Shown here piece by piece: positions 5,676 through 6,796 of a stretch of 6,796 nucleotides of DNA. The DNA comes from Desulfotomaculum sp. (GTDB lineage: Bacteria; Bacillota; Desulfotomaculia; Desulfotomaculales; Ammonificaceae). Below the pieces are notes generated by a model that saw only the letters and a list, made by a program, of their open reading frames with translations, searched no databases and was not told the origin of the DNA. Position 1 is the stretch's first letter. Each line of letters begins with the position of its first letter. The translations under genes were made by a program, and so were the position numbers. The stretch lies in assembly GCA_012961725.1 (NCBI GenBank), contig DTYU01000031.1:1-6796 (forward strand). Direction: 5' to 3'.

Positions 5676-5706
5676 CTTGGCGTCTTGGCGGTCGGGATCA
5701 GCCAAG
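5676..5706. repeat. CTTGGCG direct repeat with inverted partner
   Basis: CTTGGCG occurs at 5676-5682 and 5684-5690, one base apart, and GCCAAG at 5701-5706 is the reverse complement of CTTGGC. It lies between the rho stop and its terminator. The phrase CTTGGCGTCTTGGCGGT resembles, from memory, a short intergenic motif seen in many unrelated bacteria. Its function is unknown. Confidence 0.4.
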
Positions 5707-5719
5707 CGCGGCGAGAAAA

Positions 5720-6796
5720 TCAGCCGCCTAAATTCATTCCGCGGCGCGCGGCAGGATAGTCAAGCTCGACCTTATCGCCCGTTGCCTGCTTAAAGGCCTG
5801 GAAGTTTCTGACTAAATCACCGTTTGTTCTCGTGCGCCGGATCTCCTCAAGAAAATGCTCCATTGCTTCCCAAGGAGTCATCTGGTTCGTTGCCTTCCGG
5901 AAGTACCAGATCAGCTCGAGTTCATCATGGCTGAGCAACAGCTCTTCCTTCCGGGTCCCGGAACGCTGCACGTCAATGGCCGGGAATATCCGGCGCTCCG
6001 CCAGCCGCCGGTCTAAGACCAGTTCCATGTTGCCCGTGCCCTTAAACTCTTCAAATATCACATCGTCCATGCGGCTGCCGGTTTCAATCAGCGCCGTAGC
6101 GAGGATCGTCAGGCTGCCGCCTTCCTCAATCTTTCGCGCCGCACCGAAAAAGCGCTTCGGCCTGTGCAAAGCAGCAGGATCCACCCCTCCGGAAAGCGTC
6201 CGTCCGCTCGGCGGCACCACTAAGTTGTTCGCCCGGGCCAACCGGGTGATGCTGTCCAACAGAATGGCTACGTCGCGCTTATGCTCCACCAATCTTTTCG
6301 CCCGCTCCAACACCATGTCGGCAACCTTCACGTGGTTTTCCGGCGGCTCATCGAAGGTGGAGCTTACGACCTCTCCCTGAACGGAACGCTCGATGTCGGT
6401 AACCTCCTCAGGACGCTCGTCAACGAGCAGCACCATGAGGTATATCTCTGGATGATTGGCCGTGATGCTGTTGGCGATCTCTTTCAGCAGGGTCGTTTTA
6501 CCGGCCTTCGGCGGCGACACGATCAGTCCGCGCTGGCCTTTGCCTAAAGGGGATATGAGGTCGATAATCCTGGTGGAAATCCGGTTCGGTGCGGTTTCAA
6601 GCCTGATGCGTTCGCTCGGGTAAAGGGGGGTCAGGCTGTCGAAGTGGATTCGTTCGGGAAGCTGGGCCGGATCGGCATCATTCACCTGCTCCACGCGCAG
6701 CAGCGCCAAATACCTTTCACTTTCTTTCGGCCTGCGTACCTGGCCCGCAACCAGATCTCCGGTTCTAAGCTCAAACTTGCGTATCTGCGAGGCGGA
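5720..6796 (-). CDS. rho: Transcription termination factor Rho (5' end beyond the window)
   Basis: Rho is a hexameric RNA helicase/ATPase that loads on naked RNA and ends transcription. The visible part is 358 codons, in frame to the right edge; family members are about 420 or more residues, so the N-terminal region is outside the window. The first visible residues ([25 protein letters not shown]) belong to the RNA-binding domain. ATPase signatures are Walker A SPPKAGKT (fragment residues 94-101, Lys100), Walker B ILLDS around Asp181, the LSGGVDP segment, and the R-loop KGTGN (252-256). The TTG at 6709 should not be taken as the start, since clear Rho sequence continues upstream of it. The C-terminus ends in a tail of about 25 residues, [19 protein letters not shown] at its end, longer than in E. 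coli Rho. rpmE, which often follows rho in related genomes, is absent; the gene instead ends at an intrinsic terminator. Confidence 0.97.
   Translation of the reverse strand, partial: SASQIRKFELRTGDLVAGQVRRPKESERYLALLRVEQVNDADPAQLPERIHFDSLTPLYPSERIRLETAPNRISTRIIDLISPLGKGQRGLIVSPPKAGKTTLLKEIANSITANHPEIYLMVLLVDERPEEVTDIERSVQGEVVSSTFDEPPENHVKVADMVLERAKRLVEHKRDVAILLDSITRLARANNLVVPPSGRTLSGGVDPAALHRPKRFFGAARKIEEGGSLTILATALIETGSRMDDVIFEEFKGTGNMELVLDRRLAERRIFPAIDVQRSGTRKEELLLSHDELELIWYFRKATNQMTPWEAMEHFLEEIRRTRTNGDLVRNFQAFKQATGDKVELDYPAARRGMNLGG

Noticed and set aside
6707..6709. TTG at 6709 as the start codon of rho
   Set aside because: Conserved Rho RNA-binding sequence continues in frame upstream to the window edge, so the true start lies outside.

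Overview
The window looks like a GC-rich chromosomal segment of a Gram-positive-type anaerobe, most likely a Bacillota (Firmicutes) lineage of the Peptococcaceae/Desulfotomaculales/Moorella kind. That placement is an inference from the bacterial ApgM-type phosphoglycerate mutase, the glycan phosphorylase of the short DUF3417-containing type, the LysM-M23 wall peptidase beside rho, strong AGGAGG-type ribosome binding sites, and degenerate heptamer repeats between genes. No rRNA or other marker gene is present to settle it.

Layout. Bases 1-384 hold no intact gene. They contain a 63-bp fragment that copies the 5' end of the adjacent apgM, a 16-bp palindrome, and a duplicated leader segment that carries the ribosome binding site twice. 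apgM (385-1614, +) is complete. Bases 1615-2102 are a 488-bp non-coding stretch rich in small repeats: a wide 10-bp dyad, a nested GC-rich hairpin, a heptamer array and a perfect tandem 17-mer. glgP (2103-4658, +) follows and uses a TTG start behind a strong Shine-Dalgarno sequence. It ends tail to tail, 9 bp from the M23/LysM peptidase gene (5501-4668, -). Upstream of that gene on the same strand lie an intrinsic terminator (5631-5600) and rho (minus strand), whose 5' end is cut off by the right edge of the window.

How the genes fit together. GlgP releases glucose-1-phosphate from alpha-glucans and ApgM interconverts 3- and 2-phosphoglycerate in lower glycolysis, so the two plus-strand genes serve the same carbon route. 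They are separated by a long repeat-rich gap and are probably not one transcript. The minus-strand pair is unrelated: rho ends its own transcript at a classical hairpin and T-run, and the peptidase gene then needs its own promoter, of which I see no clear consensus.

No new multi-gene system is visible. All four genes belong to well-known families. The points most worth a second look are the partial apgM duplication with its duplicated leader, the mosaic of short repeats in front of glgP, and a Glu at a usual His metal-ligand position in ApgM.
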